Origin: Staphylococcus hyicus
GTDB lineage: Bacteria; Bacillota; Bacilli; Staphylococcales; Staphylococcaceae
Assembly: GCF_000816085.1 (NCBI RefSeq)
Contig: NZ_CP008747.1
Location: forward strand, 2,170,001-2,234,000
Direction of reading: 5' to 3'
Length of the DNA stretch: 64,000 nt
Shown here: positions 18,894 through 29,354 of the stretch, piece by piece
Numbering within the stretch: the first letter of the stretch is position 1
How the letters are laid out: each line of letters begins with the position of its first letter
Program-made: the position numbers and the translations under genes
The notes under the pieces: model-generated
Told to the model about the DNA's origin: nothing
What the model saw: only the letters and a program-made list of their open reading frames with translations
Database searches by the model: none

Positions 18894-20552
18894 TTACATG
18901 CGCTCTGGCGCACTTACACCTACTAACGTCAATGCATTACGCAATGTAATACGGGTCGCTGTAATTAATGCTAAATGGGCTTTTGTTTTACTTTCATCAT
19001 CTGTTAATACTTTTTCAGCATTATAGAATCTATGGAAGTGTGCAGATAAATCTTGAATATAATTTGTTACACGTTGCGTTGCGCGTGCTTCAGCAGCCCC
19101 TTCAATCATAGATTCAAACTCCGCAATTTTTTTAAGAAGTTCGATTGCTTTATCATTCGTAATTGTCGTGTAATCCATGCCACGTTCAGCATGATAGCCT
19201 TTTTCATCTGCTTGTCTTAAAATTGAACAAATACGCGCATGAGCGTATTGCGCATAATACACCGGATTGTCTTGAGATTGCTGTTTTGCAAGCTCCATAT
19301 CAAAATCGAAATGCGTATCAGGACTACGCATAGATAAGAAGTAACGCGCCGCATCAATGCCTACTTCGTCCATGATTTCACGCAATGTAATTGCATTACC
19401 AGTACGCTTGCTCATTTTGACTTCTTCCCCATTTTGCATTAAACGCACCATTTGCATAATTTGAATTTCAAGTCGTTCTTGATTCACACCAAACGTCTCC
19501 ATTGCGGCTTTTAAACGATGAATATACCCATGATGGTCAGCACCGAATAAGTTGATTAGCTTATCATTTCCACGTTGGATTTTATCATAATGATACGCAA
19601 TATCTGGTAAGAAGTACGTATATGTGCCATCTTGTTTAATTAATACACGGTCTTTATCATCATTAAAATCCGTCGTACGTAACCACGTTGCGCCATCTTT
19701 TTCATAAATGTAGCCAAGGTCAGTTATTTTTTCTAAAACCGCTTTGATGTCCCCTTTTTCATATAACGTCGTTTCACTAAACCAATTATCGAAATGAATA
19801 TTGAAATCAGAAAGGTCTTTTTTTAATTTTTTCATTTCATAGTCCACACCTAATTGTCTAAATTGTTTAATACGTGTGTCACTATCTAAAGATTTCAATT
19901 CAGGTTGCTTAGCCGCTAAATCTTCACCAATCTTTTTAATATCTTCACCGTGATAACCATCTTGTGGCATGTCCACAGTTTCTCCTAAACTTTGAAGGAA
20001 ACGCGCTTCAATGGATTTTGCTAAATTCGTAATTTGATTCCCAGCATCATTAATATAATATTCACGTGTCACGTCATAACCCGCTGCTTTTAAAATATTA
20101 CATAGCGTATCACCTACAGCTGCATTACGCGCGTGACCGATATGTAAATCTCCAGTTGGGTTCGCTGAGACATACTCAACAAGAACTTTTTCATTTTTAG
20201 GTGTATCAACATGACCAAATGCATCATTTTTTTCAATTGCTTGATCAATCACATCATATAAATAACTTGAATCTAAATAAAAATTAATAAATCCAGGGCC
20301 AGCGATATCAATGGATTTTACACGCGCTTTAGTTGTATCCAGATGTTCAACAATTAAAGATGCGATTTCTCTCGGATTACGTTTAGCAATTTTCGTTAAG
20401 ACCATAGCAATATTTGTTGAATAGTCACCATTTTTTTCATCTTTAGGAATTTCGATTTTAATCGCAGGCACATCATTAGTAATACCTGCTTGTTGAATGC
20501 TTGTTTTAATTTCTTCAACTAATGTCTGTTTGACTTGATCAATTAAGTTCAT
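18894..20552 (-). CDS. argS: Arginyl-tRNA synthetase
   Basis: A 552-residue class I synthetase charging tRNA-Arg. The HIGH motif appears as HIGHARN (about 132) and follows the N-terminal additional domain. KMSKRTGN (KMSKS-type loop) is near residue 380, and the C-terminal anticodon-binding domain with YAHARI ends in PERM. Length is normal. The start at 20552 has AAGGAG and overlaps the DUF1934 gene end by 14 bp, so the two are coupled. Confidence 0.96.
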   Translation of the reverse strand: MNLIDQVKQTLVEEIKTSIQQAGITNDVPAIKIEIPKDEKNGDYSTNIAMVLTKIAKRNPREIASLIVEHLDTTKARVKSIDIAGPGFINFYLDSSYLYDVIDQAIEKNDAFGHVDTPKNEKVLVEYVSANPTGDLHIGHARNAAVGDTLCNILKAAGYDVTREYYINDAGNQITNLAKSIEARFLQSLGETVDMPQDGYHGEDIKKIGEDLAAKQPELKSLDSDTRIKQFRQLGVDYEMKKLKKDLSDFNIHFDNWFSETTLYEKGDIKAVLEKITDLGYIYEKDGATWLRTTDFNDDKDRVLIKQDGTYTYFLPDIAYHYDKIQRGNDKLINLFGADHHGYIHRLKAAMETFGVNQERLEIQIMQMVRLMQNGEEVKMSKRTGNAITLREIMDEVGIDAARYFLSMRSPDTHFDFDMELAKQQSQDNPVYYAQYAHARICSILRQADEKGYHAERGMDYTTITNDKAIELLKKIAEFESMIEGAAEARATQRVTNYIQDLSAHFHRFYNAEKVLTDDESKTKAHLALITATRITLRNALTLVGVSAPERM

Positions 20553-20964
20553 CTTTTATCTCCTTATATTTAATTTCGTATTGATATGTTCCCATTTTGT
20601 CATCGTCTTGATACAACTCATAATGAACTTTTAGCTTTCCGCCAGCTTCATCCACAAAATGAATAATACTTAAAGTATTTACCATTAACAACATTTTGCC
20701 TTCTGGAATATGGTAGAACGTTTTCGTCGGTTGGCCTTCTTGGAAATGTAATGTCATATTTATATCGCCTTTGCGAATAATTTTGATAGCATCTGGTGCA
20801 ATTTTCACAGTTACATTCACATTTACTTGATCAACTTGTTCATTATAACGGATAAATGTCGCATTTTTTTTAGTGAGTGTTCCTTCAAGTTGGTTGGCAA
20901 ATTTTTCTTTATGATCACCTTGTTTCACAATTTGGAGTGTTTCAATCCTCACATTTTGTTCCAA
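20539..20964 (-). CDS. DUF1934 protein
   Basis: A 141-residue beta-rich cytoplasmic protein of the DUF1934 family (a lipocalin-like barrel in relatives such as Bacillus YwiB). It starts with TTG at 20964, preceded by AAGGTGAAG. The pairing upstream of argS is conserved in many Firmicutes. The biochemical role is unknown. Confidence 0.85.
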   Translation of the reverse strand: MEQNVRIETLQIVKQGDHKEKFANQLEGTLTKKNATFIRYNEQVDQVNVNVTVKIAPDAIKIIRKGDINMTLHFQEGQPTKTFYHIPEGKMLLMVNTLSIIHFVDEAGGKLKVHYELYQDDDKMGTYQYEIKYKEIKDELN

Positions 20965-21120
20965 TTCGCTTCACCTTATCTCTATAAATAATACTCATTA
21001 TTATAACATAATGGCATAGTGATAAAAAAGGAGCAAACAGTCATACATATTTGAAATTTTGTATAACCATAAATTGCTCCACTTCACGTTCGTTCTCATA
21101 TTATTTAAGTCTAATATGAA

Positions 21121-21160
21121 TAGCCAACAACGTTCATATTTATATGAATTTTGTTGGCTA
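21121..21160. repeat. Intergenic hairpin of the AGCCAACAA family (copy C)
   Basis: TAGCCAACAA pairs with TTGTTGGCTA, with inner arms TTCATA and ATGAA. It is nearly the same hairpin as at 3541-3578. It lies between the DUF1934 gene and the end of the YwhD gene. Confidence 0.75.
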
Positions 21161-21204
21161 TGTTGGTTTAAAGATATTGCTAAATCTCAACCTTTTATAG
21201 TTGT

Positions 21205-21711
21205 TTATAATAATGCTTGTTTTAGTGTCTCACTAGAGTTTCGCCACATTTCTGGATTATGTGACTCTAAAAATCTTTTTAATACGTTCTTATTATCTTC
21301 ACCAATGTGATCGATAATCACCTTATGTTTCATCGACTTATCCATCATATTGACGTGTTCCGGCATACTTTTATAGCCACGTTTAATCGATTTATTCACA
21401 AGTAAATAAGCTGCTGTTAACCCAGCATAATACGGTCCTTGTTCGCCACGCTCTGTCGTGACCCAACATAACCAGTATGCTTTCGCACCTTCGACATTTA
21501 CAATATCTTTATCTGTAATCCATTTAACGCCACGTTCAACATCCGCACGTGCATGCATAGCACCTATATCAATAAACGCATCTTGTGCATCAATATCGAT
21601 AAATACGGGAGCCACATTGTCTAAACTAATAGATCCAATATTTGTCCCTTTATGACCATCTAAAGGGTCTTTTTTAATAATATTAAACTTAAAGCCTTTT
21701 TGTTCTGCCAC
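21205..21711 (-). CDS. YwhD family protein
   Basis: A 168-residue protein matching the YwhD family of Bacillales (KDPLDGHKGTNIGSISLDNVAPVFID and GAMHARADVERG). AGGAGG lies 7 nt before the GTG at 21711 but only 1 nt before the ATG at 21717, so GTG is the likelier start. It is soluble and conserved, but its function is not established. It is transcribed in line behind the YwfO-type phosphohydrolase gene. Confidence 0.85.
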   Translation of the reverse strand: MAEQKGFKFNIIKKDPLDGHKGTNIGSISLDNVAPVFIDIDAQDAFIDIGAMHARADVERGVKWITDKDIVNVEGAKAYWLCWVTTERGEQGPYYAGLTAAYLLVNKSIKRGYKSMPEHVNMMDKSMKHKVIIDHIGEDNKNVLKRFLESHNPEMWRNSSETLKQALL

Positions 21712-21787
21712 GTTCATACCTCCTGTAGCATAAAATTAAATTGTTACATCTATCGAAATAATCATGGAAACCTCGGATTCAAGACCA

Positions 21788-23089
21788 TTATGAGTTCAAT
21801 TCATTTAATAAGTTAATGATGGCCCCTTTAATCTCCAGATTTTCAATTTTTAAAACGAGTTCTTTAGGATAAAACAATTTATAATCTTCTCGCTTAATCC
21901 CTGTAATACTTGAAATAATTAAAGATTGACTACTAATTTCGCGGATGCCACCATTCGGCTGTAATAAATGTATGGGTTGTCGATTAGAGCCTGGACGATC
22001 ATAATCATAAGGTAAATCTGAAAACGAATCACTTACGAAATAATAGTCAGGATCAATCCCGCCCTTTTCAAAGAGCTCCTGCAACTCTGAAATCGTAATG
22101 ATAGAACCATCGAATGGGATGAATTTGAATAAATCGCGATTGATAAAACGCCGTGCTAAGTCACTTAAAATAGGGTCTGATTCTTTAATCCAGCTTTTCA
22201 AATAATAGGTAACATCTGTTTCATCAAGCTTGATATATTCTTCAATCGTGACCCGCTCCTCAAAAAATGGAATAAAATCTAAGGGAACGGTATCAAAATG
22301 ATAACCTGTTTCATATAAGTGTTTTGCACGTTTAAAACAATTGTTGAGTAGTACTTCTCCGCCACGACTTACCGCATGAAAGTATATTTGCCAATACATT
22401 TGATAACGACTCATAATAAAATTCTCAACCGCATGCATTCCGCTTTCTTTAATTAACACTTCATTTTCAGATGGACGCATTAAACGTAAAATACGCTCCA
22501 TATCAAACATGCCATAAGAGACGCCTGTAAAATAAGCATCACGCTGTAAATAATCCATACGATCCGCATCAATTTGTGAGGAAATCATTGATATCACTAA
22601 CTTATTATGATGTGTTTTATTAATTACTTCAGCAACGGCTTGTGGAAAATCAGGGCTTACGCGGCGCAACACGTCGTTGACTTCCGTATGACCAGTAATG
22701 ATTGCTTGTGTAAACTTTTCATGATCGGTGTTAAAAATTTTTTCAAAGCAATGCGAAAACGGACCATGTCCTAAGTCATGAAGTAACGCGGCACACATGG
22801 CTAATGGACGGTCTTCATCATGCCATGCATCACGACCACTAAAAGACTCATCAATCATGCGACGAACAATTTCATACACACCAAGAGAATGTCCAAAACG
22901 ACTATGTTCTGCTGTATGAAAGGCTAAATTTAACGTTCCTAGTTGTTTAATACGGCGTAACCTTTGAAATTCTTTCGTTTTAATTAAATCCCATATCAAT
23001 TGGTCTTTTACATGTATATAGCGATGTATCGGATCTTTAAATACTTTTTCTTCTGACAATTTACGGTTGACATACGGTATCTCTGACAA
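21788..23089 (-). CDS. HD-domain phosphohydrolase (YwfO/dGTPase-like)
   Basis: A 433-residue enzyme with the HD metal-binding signature spread over HSRFGHSLGVYEIV (about 58-71) and LLHDLGHGPFSHCFE (about 108-122). These supply the His and Asp ligands. It is a dNTP triphosphohydrolase-like family, so a role in nucleotide pool control is inferred. It starts with TTG at 23089, with GGAGG 9-10 nt upstream. The neighbouring YwhD gene follows in the same direction. Confidence 0.85.
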   Translation of the reverse strand: MSEIPYVNRKLSEEKVFKDPIHRYIHVKDQLIWDLIKTKEFQRLRRIKQLGTLNLAFHTAEHSRFGHSLGVYEIVRRMIDESFSGRDAWHDEDRPLAMCAALLHDLGHGPFSHCFEKIFNTDHEKFTQAIITGHTEVNDVLRRVSPDFPQAVAEVINKTHHNKLVISMISSQIDADRMDYLQRDAYFTGVSYGMFDMERILRLMRPSENEVLIKESGMHAVENFIMSRYQMYWQIYFHAVSRGGEVLLNNCFKRAKHLYETGYHFDTVPLDFIPFFEERVTIEEYIKLDETDVTYYLKSWIKESDPILSDLARRFINRDLFKFIPFDGSIITISELQELFEKGGIDPDYYFVSDSFSDLPYDYDRPGSNRQPIHLLQPNGGIREISSQSLIISSITGIKREDYKLFYPKELVLKIENLEIKGAIINLLNELNS

Positions 23090-23110
23090 GCGAGATCCCT
23101 CCTTAACCCA

Positions 23111-23593
23111 TCATGGAGTGAGTGTTTTTTTCATTAACGCCAAGTGCATTGTTTCCTCATACATATCTCTATCATATGTACGTATCGTTTCAAACCCTTC
23201 TTTTTCATAAAAAGTGACCGCGCGTTCATTTTGTGTATCTACTTCTAAATACACCGCATCATATTGACCTTTGAAATGCGCAATACCTTTTTCCAATAAT
23301 AAGCGTCCGAACCCTTTATGTTGTGAGTGAGGACGCACATAATGTGCAGATAAATATAACTCAGTCCCTCTAATAAAGTTGGCAAATCCAACGACTTCTT
23401 CATTTTCAATTGCAACTAAAAAAAGTTGGTCGTCTAATCGTTTTAATAAATGACTTTCATTATATGAAGCATCTAATAACGCATTAACCGTTGAAGCTGC
23501 ATAAATGTCTAAATATGTGTTATACCATGCTTTTGTTGCAACATCTCGAATGCCAATAACATCCTTTGGAGTAGCAATTCTCACTTCGTACAT
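23111..23593 (-). CDS. GNAT N-acetyltransferase
   Basis: A 160-residue acetyltransferase fold. The acetyl-CoA binding stretch HSQHKGFGRLLLEKGI (Q/RxxGxG type) is at about 90-105 and the C-terminal NERAVTFYEKEGFET is typical of family motif B. The substrate is unknown. It is located 21 bp upstream of the YwfO-type gene, in the same orientation. Confidence 0.85.
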   Translation of the reverse strand: MYEVRIATPKDVIGIRDVATKAWYNTYLDIYAASTVNALLDASYNESHLLKRLDDQLFLVAIENEEVVGFANFIRGTELYLSAHYVRPHSQHKGFGRLLLEKGIAHFKGQYDAVYLEVDTQNERAVTFYEKEGFETIRTYDRDMYEETMHLALMKKTLTP

Positions 23594-23738
23594 TCCTAAA
23601 CCGCTCCCTTAAATAAAAATCAATGCGCAATGTAGGGTAAAAAACTACTCATACAATACGCATTAATCGAATTGAATATATTATATTATAGCATAAGATA
23701 CCTTATTTGACGTACCTTCCACGCTTAGAATTGCGCGT

Positions 23739-24287
23739 TTAATCTGCCGTAGCAAGATAATTACTATTCCATCTTTCTGCTTCTTTCATCGCATACTGGT
23801 CGTGCTCGATATCCCCTGGTTTTTCGGCGTAACCTATCAAATAACTTGCAAGATGTGCGCCTAAAAACTGTAAACTGTATTCGATCTGTTGCACGCAAGG
23901 AAGGGCTTTGATTCTAGGACTATCTCCGCCTACCAATACGAGTCGAAAATTTATGTGTTGCATTTTTGCTTTAAAATCTTGATAACGTGGGTCTTGTAGC
24001 GTTTCAGACCAATGGTCAATAAATGATTTTAACGTTGCGCTAATACTATACCAATACACCGGTGAGGCAAAAATCACTTCATCACTTTCCAAAACTTGAT
24101 CAATCACTTGCTGATAATCATCATTATATTCTAAAATTTGGCCATCATGATGGCGTACATCTCTAACTGGTTTTAAGGATAATTGCGTTAAATCAATCCA
24201 TCGATAGTCTTGTCCTTCTAAAATCTTTTCAGTTAATGTTGCTGTGTTGCCACTTTTTCTACTTCCACCAAATAATACTGTAATCAT
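23739..24287 (-). CDS. NAD(P)H-dependent FMN reductase-like flavoprotein
   Basis: A 182-residue flavodoxin-fold protein. GGSRKSGNTATL (about 6-17) binds the FMN phosphate, and ASPVYWYSISATLKSFIDH is the second flavin loop. ATG 24287 is preferred over the GTG nine bases upstream because of AGGTG spacing. It is a probable quinone or azo-type reductase, of unknown substrate, and stands alone. Confidence 0.85.
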   Translation of the reverse strand: MITVLFGGSRKSGNTATLTEKILEGQDYRWIDLTQLSLKPVRDVRHHDGQILEYNDDYQQVIDQVLESDEVIFASPVYWYSISATLKSFIDHWSETLQDPRYQDFKAKMQHINFRLVLVGGDSPRIKALPCVQQIEYSLQFLGAHLASYLIGYAEKPGDIEHDQYAMKEAERWNSNYLATAD

Positions 24288-24466
24288 CTTTAACACCTAC
24301 AAACATAAACAGATTTTGTTTGTAAAACCTATTCCCTTTCCACAGGAGTTTAAGCATAACATGTCTAGGATACATTTCGATTCATCACTCAATGGATGCA
24401 TCGATCTTATTTAAGATAAACCCTTCACGTCCTGAGTTTCATGTCACCTTTGCCCATCTTCAAAAT

Positions 24467-24502
24467 CAAAAAAGATGGGTCCTTCTCAACAGGTCCCATC
24501 CT
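24467..24502. terminator. Terminator after the DUF1450 gene
   Basis: GATGGGTCC and GGTCCCATC are inverted repeats flanked by A-rich and T-rich runs, so the hairpin works for minus-strand transcription and may work in both directions. Confidence 0.8.
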
Positions 24503-24542
24503 TTTAATTGGCTTACATCTATTCGATTGAAACAAAACTGTA

Positions 24543-24884
24543 TTAGCTCTGTTGTTTACGTTTTGCAAGTTTCTCTTTCAATTTACGATCTTGCTCTTCC
24601 TTGCGTCGTTTACGTTCTTCGTTACGTTTACGTAAACGTTCCTCTTCTTCTGGATCACGTGGTTTTTCTAATTGTTTCACCACTTTTTCCATCAGTTCTT
24701 CTTCTGTGAGTGCAGCAAGGGGACGATTATTAACAAAGGCGAAAGTTTTACGTCGACCTGGCCCGCAATATGATTGACAGCCAATTTCAATTTCAGCGTC
24801 AGGATCAATTTTTTTCAATTTATTCATGACACTTTTTAAATTCACTGCTTGGCAATCATCACAGACCATGAATTTATTTTTCAA
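24543..24884 (-). CDS. DUF1450 protein with charged C-terminal tail
   Basis: A 113-residue protein. The first 70 residues are a thioredoxin/ferredoxin-like domain with a CDDC pair (8-11) and a [10 protein letters not shown] motif (about 36-45), which could hold a metal or an Fe-S cluster. Residues 72-113 are almost entirely Glu, Arg and Lys in a predicted single helix. DUF1450 (YuzB/YneR-like) proteins are usually around 75-80 residues, so the tail is an addition. The function is unknown. Confidence 0.8.
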   Translation of the reverse strand: MKNKFMVCDDCQAVNLKSVMNKLKKIDPDAEIEIGCQSYCGPGRRKTFAFVNNRPLAALTEEELMEKVVKQLEKPRDPEEEERLRKRNEERKRRKEEQDRKLKEKLAKRKQQS

Positions 24885-24984
24885 CTACGCCACACCTTTC
24901 CTTTAATGATAACTCTACTTATTTTACTCTTTTTTGTTATTTTTTCAAGGTGTTGGCAAATAAATTATGACTTATTTAAACATT

Positions 24985-26529
24985 TTAATTTTTTATCGGT
25001 AAACTTTGTGTAATGTCGATACCTAAAATCGGTGGTACTAGGAAATAGACGATGACAATGATGACAATGATACTGAGCATATTCATTACAAATCCTTTCA
25101 TTGCCATTTCTTTTATTTCTATTTTTCCTGTACCAAAGACAATTGCATTAGGCGGTGTACCTACTGGTAACATGTAAGCACAGTTGGCTGCCATAGCTGC
25201 AGGAACCATTAACAATAAAGGATGCACATGAATGGCAACTGATAGTGTTGCAAGAATTGGCAATATCATCGTTGCAGTCGCCGTATTTGAAGTAATTTCT
25301 GTTAAGAATAATATAAATACTGTAATCACGATAACGATGATAATTGGGCTTACGCCATTAAGTAACGTCAATTGTTCACCTAACCATTTCGCCAAACCAC
25401 TATCTTGAATACCTTTTGCAAGCGCTAAACCGCCTCCAAATAAAATTAATACGCCCCACGGTAAATCTTTAGCAATCGTCCAGTCAATTATACGGCGATG
25501 TTGATGTCTTGCTGGAATTAAGAAAAGCAACACAGATACAAACATGGCAATTGTGCCATCTGCAACAAAAGCAGTAGGAGCCCATTTCGCAAGTAAAAAC
25601 TCACGTGAGACCCACAGAAAACTTGCAAGTAAAAAGACCGTAAAGACGACTTTTTCTTCATATTTCACTTTTCCAAGTGTGGCTAATTTATCTTCTATTA
25701 CTTGTTTGCCCCCAGGTAATGTCTTCATATCATGTTTAAACGCAATAAATTTAAAATATAACCACGCCAAAAATAGTAGTAAAATGACAGCAGGCACACC
25801 AATCATCATCCAACGGGCAAAGCTTAATTCTTCACCAAAGTGGGACGCATACTGACCTTTTAAAATAATAAGTGGTGGCGTCCCTATTAACGTACCGAGT
25901 CCACCAATCGTCCCGGCATACCCGATACCTAAGATTAACGAACGCTCGAATTTAGAAATACTTTGATCATTCGTTTCGTCTGTCTTTAATTCATGGACTT
26001 CTTTTACAATTGCAAGCCCGATTGGAATCATAATCATGACAGCCGCAGTATTTGATACGAACATGGATAAACCACCTGTCGCAACCATAAAACCAAGTAA
26101 AATTCTACCTGTACTCGTGCCAATACGATTAATAATTGTTAATGCAATACGTGTATGTAAATCCCATCGTTCCATTGCTACTGCTAAAATAAAGCCACCT
26201 AAAAATAAGTAAATAATATCATTACCATATTGTGCAGAAACCGTCGCACTGTCCATCACTTTCCCGAGCGGTAATAAAATAAGTGGCAACAAACTAGTCG
26301 CAGGAATTGGGATGGCTTCAGTAATCCACCAAACAGCAATCCATGCCGTAATCGCTAAAACATACACACCTTGATATGATAAATCTTCCGGTTTTAAAAA
26401 CAATAATGTCACGATAAATAATAGTGGACCTAATATAAGGCCAATCCATTGTGCCATCGAATATGATGGTTTATGATCTGGCTGTTTTCTTGAAAAATAG
26501 GTTAATAATCGAGACTGATTTTGAATCAA
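24985..26529 (-). CDS. sdcS: Sodium/dicarboxylate symporter (SLC13/DASS)
   Basis: A 514-residue membrane protein with about 11-12 helices. Both DASS sodium/substrate motifs are visible: SNTAAVMIM (about 160) and SNTATATMI (about 415), followed by GTPPNAIVFGTG. The sequence runs parallel to S. aureus SdcS, which imports succinate, fumarate and malate. It starts with TTG at 26529, with a GGGGGAAGGG ribosome-binding site. It stands as a single gene. Confidence 0.9.
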   Translation of the reverse strand: MIQNQSRLLTYFSRKQPDHKPSYSMAQWIGLILGPLLFIVTLLFLKPEDLSYQGVYVLAITAWIAVWWITEAIPIPATSLLPLILLPLGKVMDSATVSAQYGNDIIYLFLGGFILAVAMERWDLHTRIALTIINRIGTSTGRILLGFMVATGGLSMFVSNTAAVMIMIPIGLAIVKEVHELKTDETNDQSISKFERSLILGIGYAGTIGGLGTLIGTPPLIILKGQYASHFGEELSFARWMMIGVPAVILLLFLAWLYFKFIAFKHDMKTLPGGKQVIEDKLATLGKVKYEEKVVFTVFLLASFLWVSREFLLAKWAPTAFVADGTIAMFVSVLLFLIPARHQHRRIIDWTIAKDLPWGVLILFGGGLALAKGIQDSGLAKWLGEQLTLLNGVSPIIIVIVITVFILFLTEITSNTATATMILPILATLSVAIHVHPLLLMVPAAMAANCAYMLPVGTPPNAIVFGTGKIEIKEMAMKGFVMNMLSIIVIIVIVYFLVPPILGIDITQSLPIKN

Positions 26530-26689
26530 AACACCCTTCCCCCTTTACACACCCCATTTGGTAACGCTACCAAATACGATATTTTAAATATAATAGCATA
26601 TTTAATCGGGAAATAATATATACTTTTCCAAAAGCAACGTGTCATATATGTTAGAAATTACAAATTAATTTTAATAAGTAAATCGAATA

Positions 26690-26741
26690 AAAAAAGCTAG
26701 AAGCGTAACCACTCCATTTTGAGTAGCATCCCTCTAGCTTA
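26690..26741 (-). terminator. Terminator after the split ThrE genes
   Basis: AAGCTAGA and TCTAGCTT are inverted repeats. The A run at 26689-26695 gives a T tract on the minus strand. Confidence 0.8.
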
Positions 26742-26745
26742 AAAT

Positions 26746-27213
26746 TTATTCAATATGTTTCCGTTTGGGTTTAATAATTTGAACAGGTTTACGTATAAAA
26801 GACTTCGCAAATTGGTCAGAAAATAATAGACCTACGGCAATCGCCCCGGCAATAAGCGTTGCGCGTATAAAAATGACGTTTGCCTCATTAAAATCTAAGG
26901 TTAATAATTTTTGAGCGGCTTTAAAAAATATACTCCCTGGGACTAATGGGATAATACCAGGTACCATAAAGATAATGACTGGGGATTTCATTACACGTGC
27001 CATAATGTGACTTAAAATCCCTAATGTAAAACTTCCTAATAAACTAGCGTAAATACTGTCCACATTCAAAATAACGGTAGCGACATGATAAATAATGTAT
27101 CCACATCCGCCACATAAACCTGCAGGGATAAAGAGCCGTTTCGGTGCATCATATACAAAAGCAAAACAGAAGGCAGTTAAAAAGCTAAATATAAACATAA
27201 AAACTAAAATCAT
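26746..27213 (-). CDS. Threonine/serine exporter, ThrE_2 (DUF3815) half
   Basis: A 155-residue, five-helix membrane protein matching the C-terminal half of ThrE exporters (GGCGYIIYHVATVILN and PGIIPLVPGSIFFKAA). ATG 27213 is 7 nt after AGGAGG. That sequence lies inside the end of the preceding gene, so both halves are made together. In Corynebacterium the two halves form one chain. Here, as in many Firmicutes, they are separate. Confidence 0.85.
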   Translation of the reverse strand: MILVFMFIFSFLTAFCFAFVYDAPKRLFIPAGLCGGCGYIIYHVATVILNVDSIYASLLGSFTLGILSHIMARVMKSPVIIFMVPGIIPLVPGSIFFKAAQKLLTLDFNEANVIFIRATLIAGAIAVGLLFSDQFAKSFIRKPVQIIKPKRKHIE

Positions 27214-27216
27214 CAC

Positions 27217-27978
27217 TTAACCTCCTATTAACAAAAATGCCGTTGTAATACCTGCACCAATACCAAATGAAGTTACAATGGCTTCTAAAAACTTTGCGGT
27301 AAACATTAACATATGACGTTCAAATAAATCTTGTATAGCTGTTGTAATCAACACTCCTGGTACTATCGGCATAACTGCTGCAGTAATAATGGCACCTAAA
27401 TCTGGACTTTGAAGCCACATATTTAATGAAAGAGCAATGAGTCCAATAACCAATGAGCCAATCATATCAGGAATAAAGAGTGTTAACTGTTTCCCTTTCA
27501 TAAACTCCGTTACTAAAAAGCCACATGCACCCGCAAGTGCCGCAGGAAACAATTCCAACCATCCGCCACCTAACAAATATAAAAAGCTCATTGAAATCAT
27601 GCCTGCAAACAACATTTTATGCCAAAGATGATAACGCTTTGTATTTTTGTCAATATCTTTTAACGCTTGGTACGCTTCCGCATACGTTAATTCATGTCTT
27701 GCGATTTGGCGAGATACTTGATTAACGAAATAAATTTTACGTAAGTTTGTATCATTTTTATTGATTTTGACCATGCGCGATTCATGATCAGGTGACAACG
27801 AAAAATTGATAAAAATATTTAAAGCATAGCCTTGAACTTCATGAAAACCATAACTTGCCGCAATGCGCACCATCGTATCCTCAATACGTTTCGCTTCAGC
27901 GCCCGCTTCAAGTAAAATGCGCCCAGCAAGAATAATGATATTGGCAACGTCTCTATCTGTTGGTAATGTATGCGACAC
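27217..27978 (-). CDS. Threonine/serine exporter, ThrE (DUF1212) half
   Basis: A 253-residue protein. The N-terminal soluble domain (about 1-115, with GRILLEAGAEAKRIEDTMVRIA) is followed by five membrane helices (FLYLLGGGWLELFPAALAGACGF and AAVMPIVPGVLITTAIQD). It pairs with the downstream 155-residue half, with only 3 bp between stop and start. Export of threonine or serine is inferred from the family. It is followed upstream by a SteT-like exchanger, which fits the substrate. Confidence 0.85.
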   Translation of the reverse strand: MSHTLPTDRDVANIIILAGRILLEAGAEAKRIEDTMVRIAASYGFHEVQGYALNIFINFSLSPDHESRMVKINKNDTNLRKIYFVNQVSRQIARHELTYAEAYQALKDIDKNTKRYHLWHKMLFAGMISMSFLYLLGGGWLELFPAALAGACGFLVTEFMKGKQLTLFIPDMIGSLVIGLIALSLNMWLQSPDLGAIITAAVMPIVPGVLITTAIQDLFERHMLMFTAKFLEAIVTSFGIGAGITTAFLLIGG

Positions 27979-27995
27979 GTTGTCACCTTCTTTCT

Positions 27996-29354
27996 CTATA
28001 ATTGTTTCATCTTATTTCTAACTGTATACCAATATAGCGGAATACCCATTAATAGCCCCATTACTGCAATACCAGCTCCGAGTGGGTCTGAAATCAAAGT
28101 ATTAATAATAATAAACAAACCGCCAAAAAGTGCTAATATCGGCAACACTGGGTAAAACGGAACGGAAAACGCACGTGGCTTTCCTTTATTTTGACGTCTT
28201 AAAATAAACAATCCGATAAATGCAGCCATATAAAAGAAATAAATGATAAAAATCGTTATTTCAGATAGATAATCGGCATCAAAAACCGATGGAAATATGA
28301 TACTTAACGTTAAAATAATAAACGTCAATATCGACATTACTGCGTGTGCACCGATAGGTGTTTCAAACCGTGGACTAATATATCTAATACCTTTTGAACC
28401 AGGAAGTAAGCCATCTTGAGCCATAGCAAACGGTATACGTGGAAAAGTCATCACTTTCCCATTTAACGTTCCTATAATTGAGACAATTAACCCAATATTG
28501 ACAATTTTAGCGCCGATGCCCCCAAAAAGCACTATTGCTGCTTCAGCACTTACATTATTTCCAAAATTTAAAATGTCGGCAGCTGGTAGTATTTTAAATA
28601 CCGCCACATTGATGAGCACATAAACCAATGTGACTATCAAAATACCAATGAACATGGCTAATGGTAAATGTTTTTGAGGGTTTTTCATTTCTCCTGACAT
28701 CGTCGTCAACAAAATCCACCCATCATAAGCAAAAAGGGTTGCCAATACAGCACGCCCAAAATTTACTGTACCATCTTTATTTAAAATGAGTTCCGTCACA
28801 TTTTGACCAAAAATCCCTGATTGACCATAAATCAATCCGAAAGTAACAATCGCGATAATTGGTATTAACTTTGCTAAGGTTGTCATATTTTGAACTGCGT
28901 TCGCATAATAGGTACCTATCATATTGGTAACCAGTAGAAAAAGAAAAATCCCAGCACCAATTGGAATAATCCAAAATTGTGATAATACGAAAAAATTAGT
29001 AATTAATATGCCAAGAAATAAAATCAACGATACGATAATGGCGGGTCCATATAACACCGTTAACGTATAGCCTGTTAAAAACCCCCAAAATGACCCATAA
29101 ATATCTTTTATATAAGCATATAATCCGCCAGTACGTGTAATTTGTGCACCTACTTCAGCAATCGTTAACCCTGAAGCAAGTGTTAATACACCGCCTATAA
29201 TCCAGGCCCACAATGCCATATTACTCGTTCCAGCGTATGCTAAAACGGAACTCGGCTTAACAAAAACGCCCGATCCAATGATTGTCCCTACGATGATTGT
29301 CACAGCTGTAAATAAACCAATCGTTGGTTTCAAAGTATGTTTTTCCGAATGCAT
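27996..29354 (-). CDS. SteT-like serine/threonine exchanger (APC family)
   Basis: A 452-residue, 12-helix amino-acid permease. The opening VGTIIGSGVFVKPSSVLAYAG and the segment LATLFAYDGWILLTTMSGEMKNPQKHLP closely follow Bacillus SteT, a serine/threonine antiporter. AAGGAGG precedes the ATG. It lies 18 bp upstream of the ThrE pair, forming a probable three-gene unit for Ser/Thr movement. Confidence 0.8.
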   Translation of the reverse strand: MHSEKHTLKPTIGLFTAVTIIVGTIIGSGVFVKPSSVLAYAGTSNMALWAWIIGGVLTLASGLTIAEVGAQITRTGGLYAYIKDIYGSFWGFLTGYTLTVLYGPAIIVSLILFLGILITNFFVLSQFWIIPIGAGIFLFLLVTNMIGTYYANAVQNMTTLAKLIPIIAIVTFGLIYGQSGIFGQNVTELILNKDGTVNFGRAVLATLFAYDGWILLTTMSGEMKNPQKHLPLAMFIGILIVTLVYVLINVAVFKILPAADILNFGNNVSAEAAIVLFGGIGAKIVNIGLIVSIIGTLNGKVMTFPRIPFAMAQDGLLPGSKGIRYISPRFETPIGAHAVMSILTFIILTLSIIFPSVFDADYLSEITIFIIYFFYMAAFIGLFILRRQNKGKPRAFSVPFYPVLPILALFGGLFIIINTLISDPLGAGIAVMGLLMGIPLYWYTVRNKMKQL

